DNA of 64,000 bases from Aeromicrobium sp. PE09-221. Lineage in GTDB: Bacteria > Actinomycetota > Actinomycetes > Propionibacteriales > Nocardioidaceae. The notes below the pieces were generated by a model that did no database searches, was not told the origin of the DNA, and was given only the letters and a program-made list of their open reading frames with translations. Positions 19,430 to 28,647 of the stretch are shown in pieces (the stretch's first letter is position 1; the number at the start of each line of letters is the position of its first letter). The stretch spans positions 1 through 64,000 of the forward strand of contig NZ_MIJB01000025.1 in NCBI RefSeq assembly GCF_002174305.1, read 5' to 3'. The translations under genes were made by a program, and so were the position numbers.

Positions 19430-20118
19430 CCGCGCCGTTCTATGTCTCGCCCGAGCAGCTGATGAAGGACCGGGCGGATTTCGCCCGCAAGGGGATCGCC
19501 CGCGGACGATCCGTCGTGGTCATCCGCTATGTCGACGGGATCGTGCTCGTCGCGGAGAACCCGTCGCGTGCGCTGCACAAGGTCAGCGAGATCTACGACC
19601 GCATCGGGTTCGCCGCGGTCGGGCGCTACAACGAGTTCGAGAATCTGCGCATCGCCGGCGTCCGCCTGGCCGATATCCGCGGTTACTCCTACGATCGCCG
19701 CGATGTCACCGGCCGCAGCCTCGCGAATGCCTATGCGCAGACGCTCGGCACGATCTTCTCCTCCGGGGCGGAGAAGCCCTATGAGGTCGAGATCTTCGTC
19801 GCCGAGGTGGGCGACGATGCCACCGAGGACCAGATCTACCGGCTCACCTACGACGGCTCCGTGGCCGATGTCCAGGGGTTCGGCGTCATGGGCGGCCAGA
19901 GCGAGAATGTCGAGGCCTATCTGCGCGACCACTACACCGCCGACCAGGACCTCACCACAGCGCTGCGGTTGGCCGCGACCGCGCTGGGACAGGACGGCAA
20001 CGGCGGCCGAACGATCCCCGCACAGGACCTCGAGGTGGCGGTTCTGGACCGCACCCGCACCCAGCCGCGCAAGTTCAAGCGACTCGCCGACCGGCAGGTG
20101 GCCGAAGCGCTGAGCTGA
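19426..20118 (+). CDS. prcA: Proteasome alpha subunit
   Basis: A 230-residue non-catalytic ring subunit of the 20S core. The N-terminal [20 protein letters not shown] segment forms the gate, and [18 protein letters not shown] through [20 protein letters not shown] carry the alpha-type fold, including the pocket where ATPase C-termini dock. It starts four bases inside prcB. The acidic-basic tail is shorter than in mycobacteria. Confidence 0.97.
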   Translation: MTAPFYVSPEQLMKDRADFARKGIARGRSVVVIRYVDGIVLVAENPSRALHKVSEIYDRIGFAAVGRYNEFENLRIAGVRLADIRGYSYDRRDVTGRSLANAYAQTLGTIFSSGAEKPYEVEIFVAEVGDDATEDQIYRLTYDGSVADVQGFGVMGGQSENVEAYLRDHYTADQDLTTALRLAATALGQDGNGGRTIPAQDLEVAVLDRTRTQPRKFKRLADRQVAEALS

Positions 20119-20134
20119 TCGCACGACTGACCAC

Positions 20135-20140
20135 TAGAAT
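20135..20140 (+). promoter_or_regulatory. Leaderless -10 box, membrane glycosidase-like gene
   Basis: TAGAAT lies six bases before the GTG at 20147, giving this gene its own promoter after prcA. Confidence 0.5.
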
Positions 20141-20146
20141 GCCGGA

Positions 20147-23116
20147 GTGATCTGGCGGTCGGCGGCATGTCTCGTGCTCTCGGCCCTCGTCGGTTGGCTC
20201 GTGGCCGGTCAGGTGTCCACCGTGCTGGATCTGCGTGTCGAGGAGGGCTCGACGATCCCTGAGGATCCCGTCGTCGCGGAGCCGGTGGATCCCGTCGAGG
20301 CTCCCGCGATCGTCTCCATCTCGGTCGATGACGACCCCGCGGTCGTCGAGGCCGCCGAGGTGCTCGGAGACGCGCTGCGCGCGCGTCAGCGTCCAGCCCC
20401 GCGCTGGGTGTCGGTCGCCGACGATCCGATGCTGACGGTCGAGGTCGACCAGGACGTCGAGCGCGAGAGCGAGGAGAGCTCGCGGCTCGTCGCGGTGGAT
20501 GACGACCGCTGGATCCTGCGCGCCTCGTCCGCACGGGGGGCCGCCCAGGGACTGGTGGCCCTCGCCGACCGGATCCGTTCCGGGCGTGAGCCCTGGGTCA
20601 CCGAGACGATCACCCCGGATCTGCCCACGCGCATGGTCGACTTCGGCGCGGTGGGTGTCCGGCCCCGCGAGTCGCAGTGGCGGGGCGGCGAGGACTACGG
20701 CCACGCCAGTCGCGCCTTCGAGGACGTCATCCTCGCGGAGCCTCCATATGTCGACACCGAGGCCCTGGAACGCCATCGCCCGGCCTTCGAGCGCTTCGTG
20801 CGCCAGTCGGTGGCCAACGGCTACAACGCCATGGCCGTTCCCGGATTCCTGGAGTATGTGCGCTTCGACGAGACCGCGGACGCCTCGGACCGCACGCACC
20901 GGGCGCGGGCGACCGCGATGCGCGATGCCTTCGGCCCGTGGTGGACGTATGCGAGCGATCGGGGCCTGGACGTCTACCTCCGTACGGACATGCTCGCGCT
21001 CCATGATCCTCTCGAACGCTATCTGCGCGCCCGTTTCGGCGGTCTGGAGACGAGCCTGCCCGCCTTCTGGGACACCTACGGGTCGGCCTTCGAGGAGATC
21101 TACGCGGCCATGCCCCAGCTGGCTGGAACTGTCATACGGATCGGCGAGGCCGGCGATGTCTACGATGTCGCCGGTCGCGACGAGCGGTCGGAGCTCGCCG
21201 TCACCTCCGTGGCGCAGACGCGCGCGATGCTGTCCGGGCTGCTCGCCGCCCACGAGCGTGCCGGACGCGATCTGGTGTTCCGGACCTGGAGCGTCGGTGT
21301 GGGGGAGGTGGGTGCGCTGCACACCGATCCCGAGGTCTACCGCCGGGTCTTCGACGGGATCGACAGCGACCGGCTGATCGTGTCGACCAAGTACAGCGAA
21401 GACGACTTCTACAGTCATCTCCCGCTCAACGCCACGCTGGGCGAGACCGGCCAGCGCCGCATCGTGGAGTTCCAGAGCCGCCGGGAGTACGAGGGCATGG
21501 GCGTGCTCGCCAATGACCTCACCGCTCTCCACGGCACGGCCCTCCAAGAGGCCGTCGCGGCCAACGACGGTATCGAAGGGGTCTGGACGTGGACGCAGGA
21601 CGGCGGTCCGTGGCGCGCCGGACCGATGGCGCTGTACCTCGAGCGCGGCTGGTGGCCGCTGTACGACCTCAACACCTACGGCATCGGACGCTGGGCGCGC
21701 GACCTGGACGCGGAGCCCGGCGACATCAGCGGCGACTGGATCCGCTCGGCCGTCTCCCGAGTCCCGTCGACCCAGGAGGCGGTCGCCGAGGCCCTCGGGG
21801 CGTCGCGGAGCGCGATCCTCGACGGCCTGTATATCAGTGCCTTCGCGGAGAAACGTGTCCACGCCCTCGGCCTGCTGCCACCGCCGATGATGTGGATCTT
21901 CGAGTGGGACGTCCTGGCCGGCGACACCGCCACCTGGTCGGTGATCGGCACGGTGGTCGGCGACGATGTCAGGGAGGCCGTACAGGAGGGTCGCGATGCC
22001 GTGGCCACCGCGCGGACGATGCTTCGCCAGGTGCGCAGCACGCCGGCGAACAGCTGGAACGATGAGGCGAGTCACGCGAGCGCGACGCAGATCCTCGAAT
22101 ACGAGCTCTCGCTCCTGGAGATGCTGAGCTGGTTCCGTTCGACCGCCTTGCACCATGCGGCCTGGGTCCGCACCGGGGACGATGCCCATGCCGTCGCGGC
22201 GGATCGATCGCGAGAGCGGTACCGCGAGGCCCGCGACGCGCATCGCGAGACCTATGGCGACCGCGTCGACCTCCCGGCGTACAACACGGTCGCCGCCGAT
22301 GCGGCGATGATCCGGCAGGAACGCGATCAGCTCATCGCGACCATCGCCTCGGTGCTGCTCGGCCTGGTGATCGGATGGCTCCTGTTGGGGGCCGTCGCCG
22401 CCCTCACTGGTCTGCGCGCCGGAGTCTTCGCGCTCGCTCGCTGGCATTGGAGCGGTCTCGTGCGGCCGTGGGCCGTTCGGCCAGATCACTCGGCATTCGC
22501 CCTCGGCGTCCTGCCGGGCATCGTGGTGATCGCGACGGAGGTGATGTGGGGATGGGGCCAGGCACCCGTGCACGCGGCCACGGTCGCGGCGTGCTGGCTG
22601 CTCGGGCTGACGACGCTTTCCCTCGTGACATCTCGGCGGTCGCGGCGCCGTTGGGCGGCGGCACTCGGCGGAGTCTCACTCGTGCACAGCGCGCTCGTGC
22701 TGTACGCCCTCAGCGGTCATGGACCCTCGGGCTATTGGGCCGTCGCCTGGACCGATGAACGCTCCCGGACGGCCTATGTGATCGCGACGATCGTGGTCGC
22801 CGGGTGGGCGCTGGCAGCCGTCGCGATGGCAGCACGACGGCGGGGCGCAGTGCTCGTCAGCCTCGGCGTGGTCGTCCTCGGCCTCGGCATCGCGTTGATC
22901 ACGGTGGGCCTGGACCCGGCCTTGCGCACGTGGAGCGACGAACTCGGCATACTGCCGTGGACCCTCGCCCGGACTCTGGGCATCTCGACCCATCTGGGCA
23001 TCCCCGCGTGGATCGTGTGGGTACCCCTCGCGGCCGGCGGACTGATCGGCATCGCCGGTATCGTCCGCCTCCGTGGCACCCGGCGCTCGGCGACCCGGGC
23101 ACCGGCCGGTGGCTGA
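20147..23116 (+). CDS. Membrane-anchored glycoside-hydrolase-like protein
   Basis: A 989-residue protein I cannot name firmly. A signal anchor (about residues 4-25) is followed by an exported domain of about 600 residues, then a helical stretch and about seven membrane helices from residue 725 to the end. The exported part has barrel-like strands (ANGYNAMAVPGF, DVYLRTDMLAL, RIGEAGDVYD) and REYEGMG after KYSEDDFYSHLPLN, a pattern recalling GH67 alpha-glucuronidase-type enzymes; that match is by memory and weak. ARGAAQGLVALADRIRSG near residue 130 suits an accessory domain ahead of such barrels. It sits between prcA and pafA, where no homologue is needed for pupylation. Confidence 0.6.
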   Translation: MIWRSAACLVLSALVGWLVAGQVSTVLDLRVEEGSTIPEDPVVAEPVDPVEAPAIVSISVDDDPAVVEAAEVLGDALRARQRPAPRWVSVADDPMLTVEVDQDVERESEESSRLVAVDDDRWILRASSARGAAQGLVALADRIRSGREPWVTETITPDLPTRMVDFGAVGVRPRESQWRGGEDYGHASRAFEDVILAEPPYVDTEALERHRPAFERFVRQSVANGYNAMAVPGFLEYVRFDETADASDRTHRARATAMRDAFGPWWTYASDRGLDVYLRTDMLALHDPLERYLRARFGGLETSLPAFWDTYGSAFEEIYAAMPQLAGTVIRIGEAGDVYDVAGRDERSELAVTSVAQTRAMLSGLLAAHERAGRDLVFRTWSVGVGEVGALHTDPEVYRRVFDGIDSDRLIVSTKYSEDDFYSHLPLNATLGETGQRRIVEFQSRREYEGMGVLANDLTALHGTALQEAVAANDGIEGVWTWTQDGGPWRAGPMALYLERGWWPLYDLNTYGIGRWARDLDAEPGDISGDWIRSAVSRVPSTQEAVAEALGASRSAILDGLYISAFAEKRVHALGLLPPPMMWIFEWDVLAGDTATWSVIGTVVGDDVREAVQEGRDAVATARTMLRQVRSTPANSWNDEASHASATQILEYELSLLEMLSWFRSTALHHAAWVRTGDDAHAVAADRSRERYREARDAHRETYGDRVDLPAYNTVAADAAMIRQERDQLIATIASVLLGLVIGWLLLGAVAALTGLRAGVFALARWHWSGLVRPWAVRPDHSAFALGVLPGIVVIATEVMWGWGQAPVHAATVAACWLLGLTTLSLVTSRRSRRRWAAALGGVSLVHSALVLYALSGHGPSGYWAVAWTDERSRTAYVIATIVVAGWALAAVAMAARRRGAVLVSLGVVVLGLGIALITVGLDPALRTWSDELGILPWTLARTLGISTHLGIPAWIVWVPLAAGGLIGIAGIVRLRGTRRSATRAPAGG

Positions 23117-23164
23117 CCCCGCGGACGGGGGGGCGTTATCCCGGCTCGCCTGGGCGGCGCGCAC

Positions 23165-23170
23165 TAGGGT
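23165..23170 (+). promoter_or_regulatory. Leaderless -10 box, pafA
   Basis: TAGGGT lies six bases before the ATG at 23177. Confidence 0.5.
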
Positions 23171-23176
23171 GAGTCC

Positions 23177-24538
23177 ATGGAGCGGCGAATCTTCGGTATC
23201 GAGAACGAGTACGGCGTGACGTGCTCGTTCCACGGCCAGCGTCGGCTGTCTCCCGACGAGGTCGCGCGCTATCTGTTCCGGCGGGTGGTCTCCTGGGGCC
23301 GCAGCAGCAATGTCTTCCTGCGGAACGGGGCCCGGCTGTATCTCGACGTCGGATCACATCCGGAGTACGCGACGCCCGAGTGCGATGACGTCACCGAGCT
23401 GGTCACGCATGATCGCGCCGGCGAGCGCATCCTCGAAGGGCTGATGCTCGACGCCCAGGAACGTCTCCGCGAGGACGGCGTCGAGGGTGATATCTACCTC
23501 TTCAAGAACAACACCGATTCGGCGGGCAACTCCTATGGGTGCCACGAGAACTACCTCGTGGGGCGTGGCGGAGAGTTCACCCGGCTGGCCGATGTCCTCA
23601 TCCCCTTCCTGGTCTCGCGTCAGATCATCTGCGGCGCCGGGAAGGTCCAGCAGACACCGCGCGGCACGGTCTTCTCCGTCAGCCAACGGGCCGAGCACAT
23701 CTGGGAGGGCGTCTCCAGCGCCACCACCCGTTCGCGCCCGATCATCAACACCCGCGACGAGCCCCATGCGGATGCGGAGCGCTTCCGTCGCCTGCACGTG
23801 ATCGTGGGGGACTCCAATATGAGCGAGACCACCACCTTGCTCAAGGTGGGCACGACCGACCTCGTCTTGCGGATGATCGAGGCCGGGGTCGTCATGCGCG
23901 ATCTCACCTTGGAGAACCCGATCCGGGCGATCCGCGAGATCTCGCATGACATGACCGGTCGCCGCACCGTCCAGCTGGCCAATGGTCGCGAGCTGTCGGC
24001 TCTCGAACTGCAGAACGAGTACTTCTCCAAGGCGGCCGACTTCATCGACCGCGAGGGCATGCGCACGCCCACCACGGACCGGATCCTCGATCTGTGGGAG
24101 CGCACGCTCAAGGCGGTCGAGTCGGGTGACCTGTCGCTCGTCGATCGTGAGATCGACTGGGTCATCAAGTACCGGCTGTTGGAGCGTTATCGCGAGCAGC
24201 GGGGCCTGGCCTGGAGCGATCCGCGGGTCGCCCAGCTCGACCTCGCCTATCACGACATCCGCCGCGATCGAGGGATCTTCTCGCTGCTGGAGCGACGCGG
24301 GGCGGTCGCGCGCGTCAGTGACGATCTGTCGGTATTCCGTGCCAAGAGCATCCCGCCGCAGACCACCCGGGCTCGGCTACGCGGCGAGTTCATCACGCGC
24401 GCGCAGGAGAGACGTCGGGATTTCACCGTCGACTGGGTGCATCTGAAGCTCAATGACCAGGCGCAGCGCACGGTGCTCTGCAAGGACCCGTTCCGTGCCG
24501 CGGACGATCGCGTGCAGCGCCTCATCGACAGCATGTGA
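23177..24538 (+). CDS. pafA: Pup ligase PafA
   Basis: A 453-residue glutamine-synthetase-fold ligase that phosphorylates the C-terminal Glu of Pup and joins it to substrate lysines. The start [17 protein letters not shown] holds the catalytic Glu of the IENEYG motif. [26 protein letters not shown] and [13 protein letters not shown] match PafA, and the Dop loop is absent. It has its own leaderless start, unlike the tight pup-prcB-prcA run. Confidence 0.97.
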   Translation: MERRIFGIENEYGVTCSFHGQRRLSPDEVARYLFRRVVSWGRSSNVFLRNGARLYLDVGSHPEYATPECDDVTELVTHDRAGERILEGLMLDAQERLREDGVEGDIYLFKNNTDSAGNSYGCHENYLVGRGGEFTRLADVLIPFLVSRQIICGAGKVQQTPRGTVFSVSQRAEHIWEGVSSATTRSRPIINTRDEPHADAERFRRLHVIVGDSNMSETTTLLKVGTTDLVLRMIEAGVVMRDLTLENPIRAIREISHDMTGRRTVQLANGRELSALELQNEYFSKAADFIDREGMRTPTTDRILDLWERTLKAVESGDLSLVDREIDWVIKYRLLERYREQRGLAWSDPRVAQLDLAYHDIRRDRGIFSLLERRGAVARVSDDLSVFRAKSIPPQTTRARLRGEFITRAQERRRDFTVDWVHLKLNDQAQRTVLCKDPFRAADDRVQRLIDSM

Positions 24539-24577
24539 AGGGGCTCGGGTGCCACCTGCCGGTTGGGCGGTGCGGGC

Positions 24578-24583
24578 TAGGGT
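24578..24583 (+). promoter_or_regulatory. Possible -10 box, FKBP gene
   Basis: TAGGGT would start RNA near 24590 and leave a leader of about 36 bases with GAAGGA at 24613-24618, seven bases before the GTG at 24626. Confidence 0.35.
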
Positions 24584-24625
24584 AGTGCTCGGCCCGCAGC
24601 TGTCCCCGAAGCGAAGGATCCCCAC

Positions 24626-25540
24626 GTGCGCAAGTCTCTCGGTGTTCTCACGACGCTGATCGCCCTGCTGGCTGTATCGGCGTGCGGGGGAGGGTCCGGC
24701 TCCTCGCTGGACGATGTCGAGGTCTCCGGGGACGACACCCCGTCCATCGAGGTCCCCGAGGACTTCTCTGTCACCGAGACCACGAGCGAGGTGGTCGACG
24801 AAGGAGACGGCGAGGATATCGCCGAGGGAGACACCGTCAAGGTCAACTACATCGCGGTCAACGGCCGCACCGGCTCGGAGTTCGACAACTCCTTCGCCAA
24901 CGAGCGTCCGATGATCCTGACCCTCAACGAGACGGCGCTGCCCGGTTTCACCAAGGGCCTGGAAGACCAGAAGGTCGGCTCCCGCGTGCTGATCGCCGTC
25001 ACCGGCGAGGACGGAGCCTCGTTGCTCCAGGATCCCACCAATATCGGCCTGGAGAAGACCGACACGATGGTCTTCCTCTTCGACGTGCTCAGCAAGGTGC
25101 CCGAGTCGGCCGAGGGAGCGGAGCAGGAGCTCGCACCCCAGAGCCCCACGGTGGAGCACGACGATGACGGCAATCCCTCCGGTGTGGTGCAGGGCGACGG
25201 CCCGGCAGCCTTCGACGGCAAGGCGACATCCGAGGTGCTCATCGAGGGCGAGGGAGACGAGGTCGCCTCGGGCCAGACCATCGTCGTCCACTATGTCGGC
25301 TCCAAGTACCCGAGCGGCGAGGTCTTCGACGGTTCCTGGGAGCGCGGTGCGCCGAGCAACTTCCCGATCGGCCAGGGCCAGGTGATCCCCTGCTGGGACG
25401 AGACCCTCGTCGGTGCGAAGGTCGGCAGCCGCCTGCTGTTGGAGTGCCCGGTCGACACGGCCTACGGTGAGGACGCCGCCGCGCAGGGACGTCCCGAGGG
25501 TGATCTGGCCTTCGTGGTCGACGTCCTCGACGCCTTCTGA
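24626..25540 (+). CDS. FKBP-type peptidyl-prolyl isomerase lipoprotein
   Basis: A 304-residue exported lipoprotein. A signal peptide ends in the lipobox AVSAC, so Cys20 should be lipidated and the protein held on the outer face of the membrane. Two FKBP domains follow: about residues 65-160 (DTVKVNYIAVNGRTG, ending VFLFDVL) and about 205-304 (QTIVVHYVGSKYPSGEVFDGSW, LAFVVDVLDAF). The second keeps more of the classical pocket. It probably helps fold exported proteins. The pafA-FKBP-pafB order is conserved in actinobacteria. The start codon is GTG. Confidence 0.92.
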   Translation: MRKSLGVLTTLIALLAVSACGGGSGSSLDDVEVSGDDTPSIEVPEDFSVTETTSEVVDEGDGEDIAEGDTVKVNYIAVNGRTGSEFDNSFANERPMILTLNETALPGFTKGLEDQKVGSRVLIAVTGEDGASLLQDPTNIGLEKTDTMVFLFDVLSKVPESAEGAEQELAPQSPTVEHDDDGNPSGVVQGDGPAAFDGKATSEVLIEGEGDEVASGQTIVVHYVGSKYPSGEVFDGSWERGAPSNFPIGQGQVIPCWDETLVGAKVGSRLLLECPVDTAYGEDAAAQGRPEGDLAFVVDVLDAF

Positions 25541-25553
25541 GATCCTCGGGTCC

Positions 25554-26510
25554 ATGGCGCAGCGTAAGACCGAGAGGCTGATGAACCTCTTCTTCCTGCT
25601 GCTCGCGTCCAATCAGTACCTCACCAAGGATCAGATCCGGGGCGCCATCTCCGAATACCGCGATGCGAGCCCCGGCGCCTTCGAGCGCAAATTCGAACGC
25701 GATAAAGAGGAGCTGCGCGAGCTGGGCATCGTGATCGAGACCGGCAATCGCGATGCCTACTTCGACGACGAGCCCGGCTACCGGATCCGCCGCGACGACG
25801 CCGAACTGCCCGATATCTCCTTCACGCGCGAGGAGGCGGCGGTGGTCGGCCTCGCCGCCCAGGTATGGGACCGCGCCAGTCTCGCGAGCGAGTCGGCCAC
25901 CGCGATCACCAAGCTCCGCTCGATCGGTGTCGACGTCGCCACCGACCAGCTGCGGATGGTCGAGCCGCGGCTGTCGACCCATGAGCCGGCCTTCGACACC
26001 GTCCTGGAGGCGGCGACCCGGCGTCAGCCGATCGCCTTCGACTATCGCAAGCCCGATGGTGAGGAGGCCCGCCGTGAGGTCGAACCCTGGGGCATGATCT
26101 CGGTGCGCGATCGCTGGTACGTGCTCGGCTTCGATCGCGATCGCGATGCCCCACGGGTCTTCCGACTGTCACGGATCCACGGGGAGGTCGCGACGCTGGG
26201 CGAGCCCGGCACGGTCGAGGTCCCGGCGGGCATCGACCTACGGGAGCTGGCGGGTGCGTTGCTGCCCCCGGAGCCCACGGAGGCGGCTGTGCTCCGGATC
26301 CGCCGTGGCCGTGCCAACAGCCTGCGACGTGAAGCTCGGGAGATCACCGGTGCCGAGGGGGAGTGGGACGTGGTGCGGGTTCCCTACGCCTCCACGCGAG
26401 TGCTGGCGAGCGAGGTCGCCTCGTTCGGACCCGATGTCGTCGTCCTCGAACCGGCCGAGCTGCGCGATGCCGTCATCGACCTCCTCCGAGCGGCGGTGAG
26501 CGGAGCATGA
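25554..26510 (+). CDS. pafB: WYL-domain regulator PafB
   Basis: A 318-residue protein with an N-terminal winged helix (KTERLMNLFFLLLASNQYLT) and a central WYL domain (WGMISVRDRWYVLGFDRDRD) plus a C-terminal WCX extension. With PafC it activates the mycobacterial DNA-damage response independently of LexA/RecA; despite the name it is not required for pupylation. The ATG at 25554 lies 13 bases after the FKBP stop. The stop overlaps the pafC start by ATGA. Confidence 0.93.
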   Translation: MAQRKTERLMNLFFLLLASNQYLTKDQIRGAISEYRDASPGAFERKFERDKEELRELGIVIETGNRDAYFDDEPGYRIRRDDAELPDISFTREEAAVVGLAAQVWDRASLASESATAITKLRSIGVDVATDQLRMVEPRLSTHEPAFDTVLEAATRRQPIAFDYRKPDGEEARREVEPWGMISVRDRWYVLGFDRDRDAPRVFRLSRIHGEVATLGEPGTVEVPAGIDLRELAGALLPPEPTEAAVLRIRRGRANSLRREAREITGAEGEWDVVRVPYASTRVLASEVASFGPDVVVLEPAELRDAVIDLLRAAVSGA

Positions 26511-27466
26511 CCACGTCGGTCCAGCGAGTACAGCGCATGCTCGCGATGGTGCCCTATCTGCAGAGCAATGCGGGTATCCCGGTCACCGAGGTGGCGGAGG
26601 CCTTCGGTGTGAGCGTCGCCCAGGTGACCAAGGACCTGTCTCTGCTCATGATGACCGGGGTGGGGGAGTACCACGGCGATCTGATCGATATCGATGTCGG
26701 TGCTCTGGAAGAGGACGGCGTCGTGTTCCTCCGCGATGCCGACTTCATGACCCGCCCACTCGCCTTCAGCGCCCGCGAGGCGTCGGCGCTCATCGTCGCG
26801 CTTCGGACGCTGCGGGACACGGCGACCGGCGACCAGCTGCCGGCCGTCGACGGTGCCCTCGCCAAGCTCGAGGGCGAGGTCGGCGCGCTCGCTCCCGTGG
26901 ACGTCCGCCTCCCGCCGGTTGACTCCCGGATCAAGGACACCGTCCTGTCTGCCCATGCACACGGACATCGCCTCCACATCGTGTACGCCACCGAGTCGCG
27001 CGATCGGACCACCTCGCGCGATGTCGATCCGCACAAGGTGTTCACCGCTCGCGGCCAGCTCTATGTCAGCGGATGGTGCCATCTGGCCGAGGACACCCGG
27101 ACCTTCCGGCTGGACCGCATCACCGAGGCGACCGAACTCGACACCCCCGTGGCGGTGCGGCCGAACGAGACGTCCGCCACGGTCGAAGCCGTCTTCGTGC
27201 CGGGCCCGGAGACACCTCACGCCGTGCTGGAACTCGCCCCCGAGGCCCGCTGGCTCATCGACGAGTACGATGCCGAGATCATCGACGAGGGCGCGGACGG
27301 CCGCGTGTCAGTGCGGTTGTACGGCACGGACGCGGCATGGCTCCGCCGCCTGGTGTTACGCCATGCCACGACGGTGCGCGTCCTCGAGCCCGCGGTCCTG
27401 CGAGCGGATGTGTCCGCCCACGCTCGGGCCGCGCTCGAGGCGTACACTGATGAGGTCACCGACTGA
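26507..27466 (+). CDS. pafC: WYL-domain regulator PafC
   Basis: A 319-residue partner of PafB: winged helix (RMLAMVPYLQSNAGIPVTEV), WYL domain (DPHKVFTARGQLYVSGWCH, FRLDRI), and a C-terminal WCX part. The two genes are joined by a four-base overlap, fitting obligate co-production. In mycobacteria the heterodimer senses single-stranded DNA and redirects RNA polymerase to damage-response promoters; that role here is by family inference. Confidence 0.93.
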   Translation: MTTSVQRVQRMLAMVPYLQSNAGIPVTEVAEAFGVSVAQVTKDLSLLMMTGVGEYHGDLIDIDVGALEEDGVVFLRDADFMTRPLAFSAREASALIVALRTLRDTATGDQLPAVDGALAKLEGEVGALAPVDVRLPPVDSRIKDTVLSAHAHGHRLHIVYATESRDRTTSRDVDPHKVFTARGQLYVSGWCHLAEDTRTFRLDRITEATELDTPVAVRPNETSATVEAVFVPGPETPHAVLELAPEARWLIDEYDAEIIDEGADGRVSVRLYGTDAAWLRRLVLRHATTVRVLEPAVLRADVSAHARAALEAYTDEVTD

Positions 27467-27474
27467 GGAGCATC

Positions 27475-27741
27475 ATGTTCAGGCAAATCGGACCTACTGA
27501 GATCCTGGTGATCTTGGGCATCGTGGTCCTGCTGTTCGGCGGGCGCAAGTTGCCCGAGTTGGCCCGTGGATCGGGCCGTGCGCTGCGGATCTTCAAGTCT
27601 GAGATCAAGGCGGGCCAGGATGAGGACGACAAGCGCCTCGAGGCTCAGGCAGACGATGGCCGTCCCAAGGCCGAGGAGCAGCGCCCGCAGACCGTCGATC
27701 CGGCTGAGGTGACGCGCGACCATCGCACCGATCCGCGCTGA
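27475..27741 (+). CDS. tatA: Sec-independent translocase TatA
   Basis: An 88-residue TatA/E protein: one N-terminal membrane helix (ILVILGIVVLLFGGRKLPEL), an amphipathic helix (ARGSGRALRIFKSEI), and a charged tail. The FG hinge before the amphipathic helix is present. A GAGGAG ribosome site precedes the ATG, only nine bases after pafC. TatC follows immediately, so the pair forms the twin-arginine export pore; no TatB is in the window. Confidence 0.95.
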   Translation: MFRQIGPTEILVILGIVVLLFGGRKLPELARGSGRALRIFKSEIKAGQDEDDKRLEAQADDGRPKAEEQRPQTVDPAEVTRDHRTDPR

Positions 27742-27743
27742 CG

Positions 27744-28616
27744 GTGCTGAGACGCCGTGACCGCCGACCCCGTGCCGGTGCGGCGGCGGGTGCAGGTGGG
27801 CAGATGCCCCTCATGGAGCATCTGCGGGAGTTGCGCACCCGGCTGACCCGTGCACTGCTGTGCATCGTCCTCGGGGTGGTCGTCGCCTGGTTCCTCTACA
27901 GCCCCATCCTCGACCTGCTCACCCAGCCCATCGAGCGCGCACGTCCGGCGCTCGAGGAGCAGGGCATCTCGACCATCCTCAACATGGGTGGCGTCGGCGG
28001 GGCCTTCCAGTTCCAGCTCAAGACCTCGCTGATCGTGGGCCTCATCATCTCCAGTCCGCTGTGGATGTGGCAGATCTGGGGCTTCGTGCTGCCGGCATTG
28101 CACCGCCACGAGAAGATCTGGGCGATCGTCCTGACCGGCCTCGGTGCACCCCTGTTCATCGGAGGTGCGGTGGCGGCCTATTGGGTGCTGCCGACGGCGG
28201 TGGAGTTGCTGATCGGCTTCGTGCCCGAGGGCTGGGAGAATATCATCTCCGGGGCCGACTATCTGAGCTTCATCCTACGGATCATGCTGGTCTTCGGGGT
28301 CGCCGCGCAGATCCCTCTGATCGTGGTCCTGCTCAACCGCATCGGGGCGGTGTCGGCACGTCAGCTGGCGCGGGCACGCCCGTGGACCATCGTCGGCATC
28401 TTCATCTTCTCGGCGGTCGCCACGCCGACGGTCGATCCGCTGACGATGCTCTTCCTGGCGATCCCGATGACGCTGCTCTACCTGATCTCGGAGGTCATCG
28501 CCTGGCTCACGGATCGCCGTCGGGCGCGGCAACGGGACGAGGAGGCTGACGATGAGCAGGCCTCCAGGATCGATCCCGTGTCCGATGTCGACGAGCCCGA
28601 TCGGCTCGATCCGTAG
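27744..28616 (+). CDS. tatC: Sec-independent translocase TatC
   Basis: A 290-residue receptor of the Tat system that binds twin-arginine signal peptides. Six membrane helices are visible. MPLMEHLRELRTRL holds the conserved N-terminal Glu and Leu-Arg-Glu-Leu-Arg motif. The start is a GTG two bases after tatA; an in-frame ATG before PLMEHL would remove the basic N-terminal 20 residues. The C-terminal tail is acidic, as usual. Confidence 0.95.
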   Translation: MLRRRDRRPRAGAAAGAGGQMPLMEHLRELRTRLTRALLCIVLGVVVAWFLYSPILDLLTQPIERARPALEEQGISTILNMGGVGGAFQFQLKTSLIVGLIISSPLWMWQIWGFVLPALHRHEKIWAIVLTGLGAPLFIGGAVAAYWVLPTAVELLIGFVPEGWENIISGADYLSFILRIMLVFGVAAQIPLIVVLLNRIGAVSARQLARARPWTIVGIFIFSAVATPTVDPLTMLFLAIPMTLLYLISEVIAWLTDRRRARQRDEEADDEQASRIDPVSDVDEPDRLDP

Positions 28617-28635
28617 CGCCGATCGCCTCGCCCCG

Positions 28636-28641
28636 TAGGCT
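28636..28641 (+). promoter_or_regulatory. Leaderless -10 box, helY
   Basis: TAGGCT lies six bases before the ATG at 28648. Confidence 0.5.
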
Positions 28642-28647
28642 GGAGCC

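Noticed and set aside
20075-22573. 832-codon antisense open frame over the membrane glycosidase-like gene
   Set aside because: The plus-strand frame has a signal anchor, membrane helices, a promoter and hydrolase-like blocks; the antisense frame has none.
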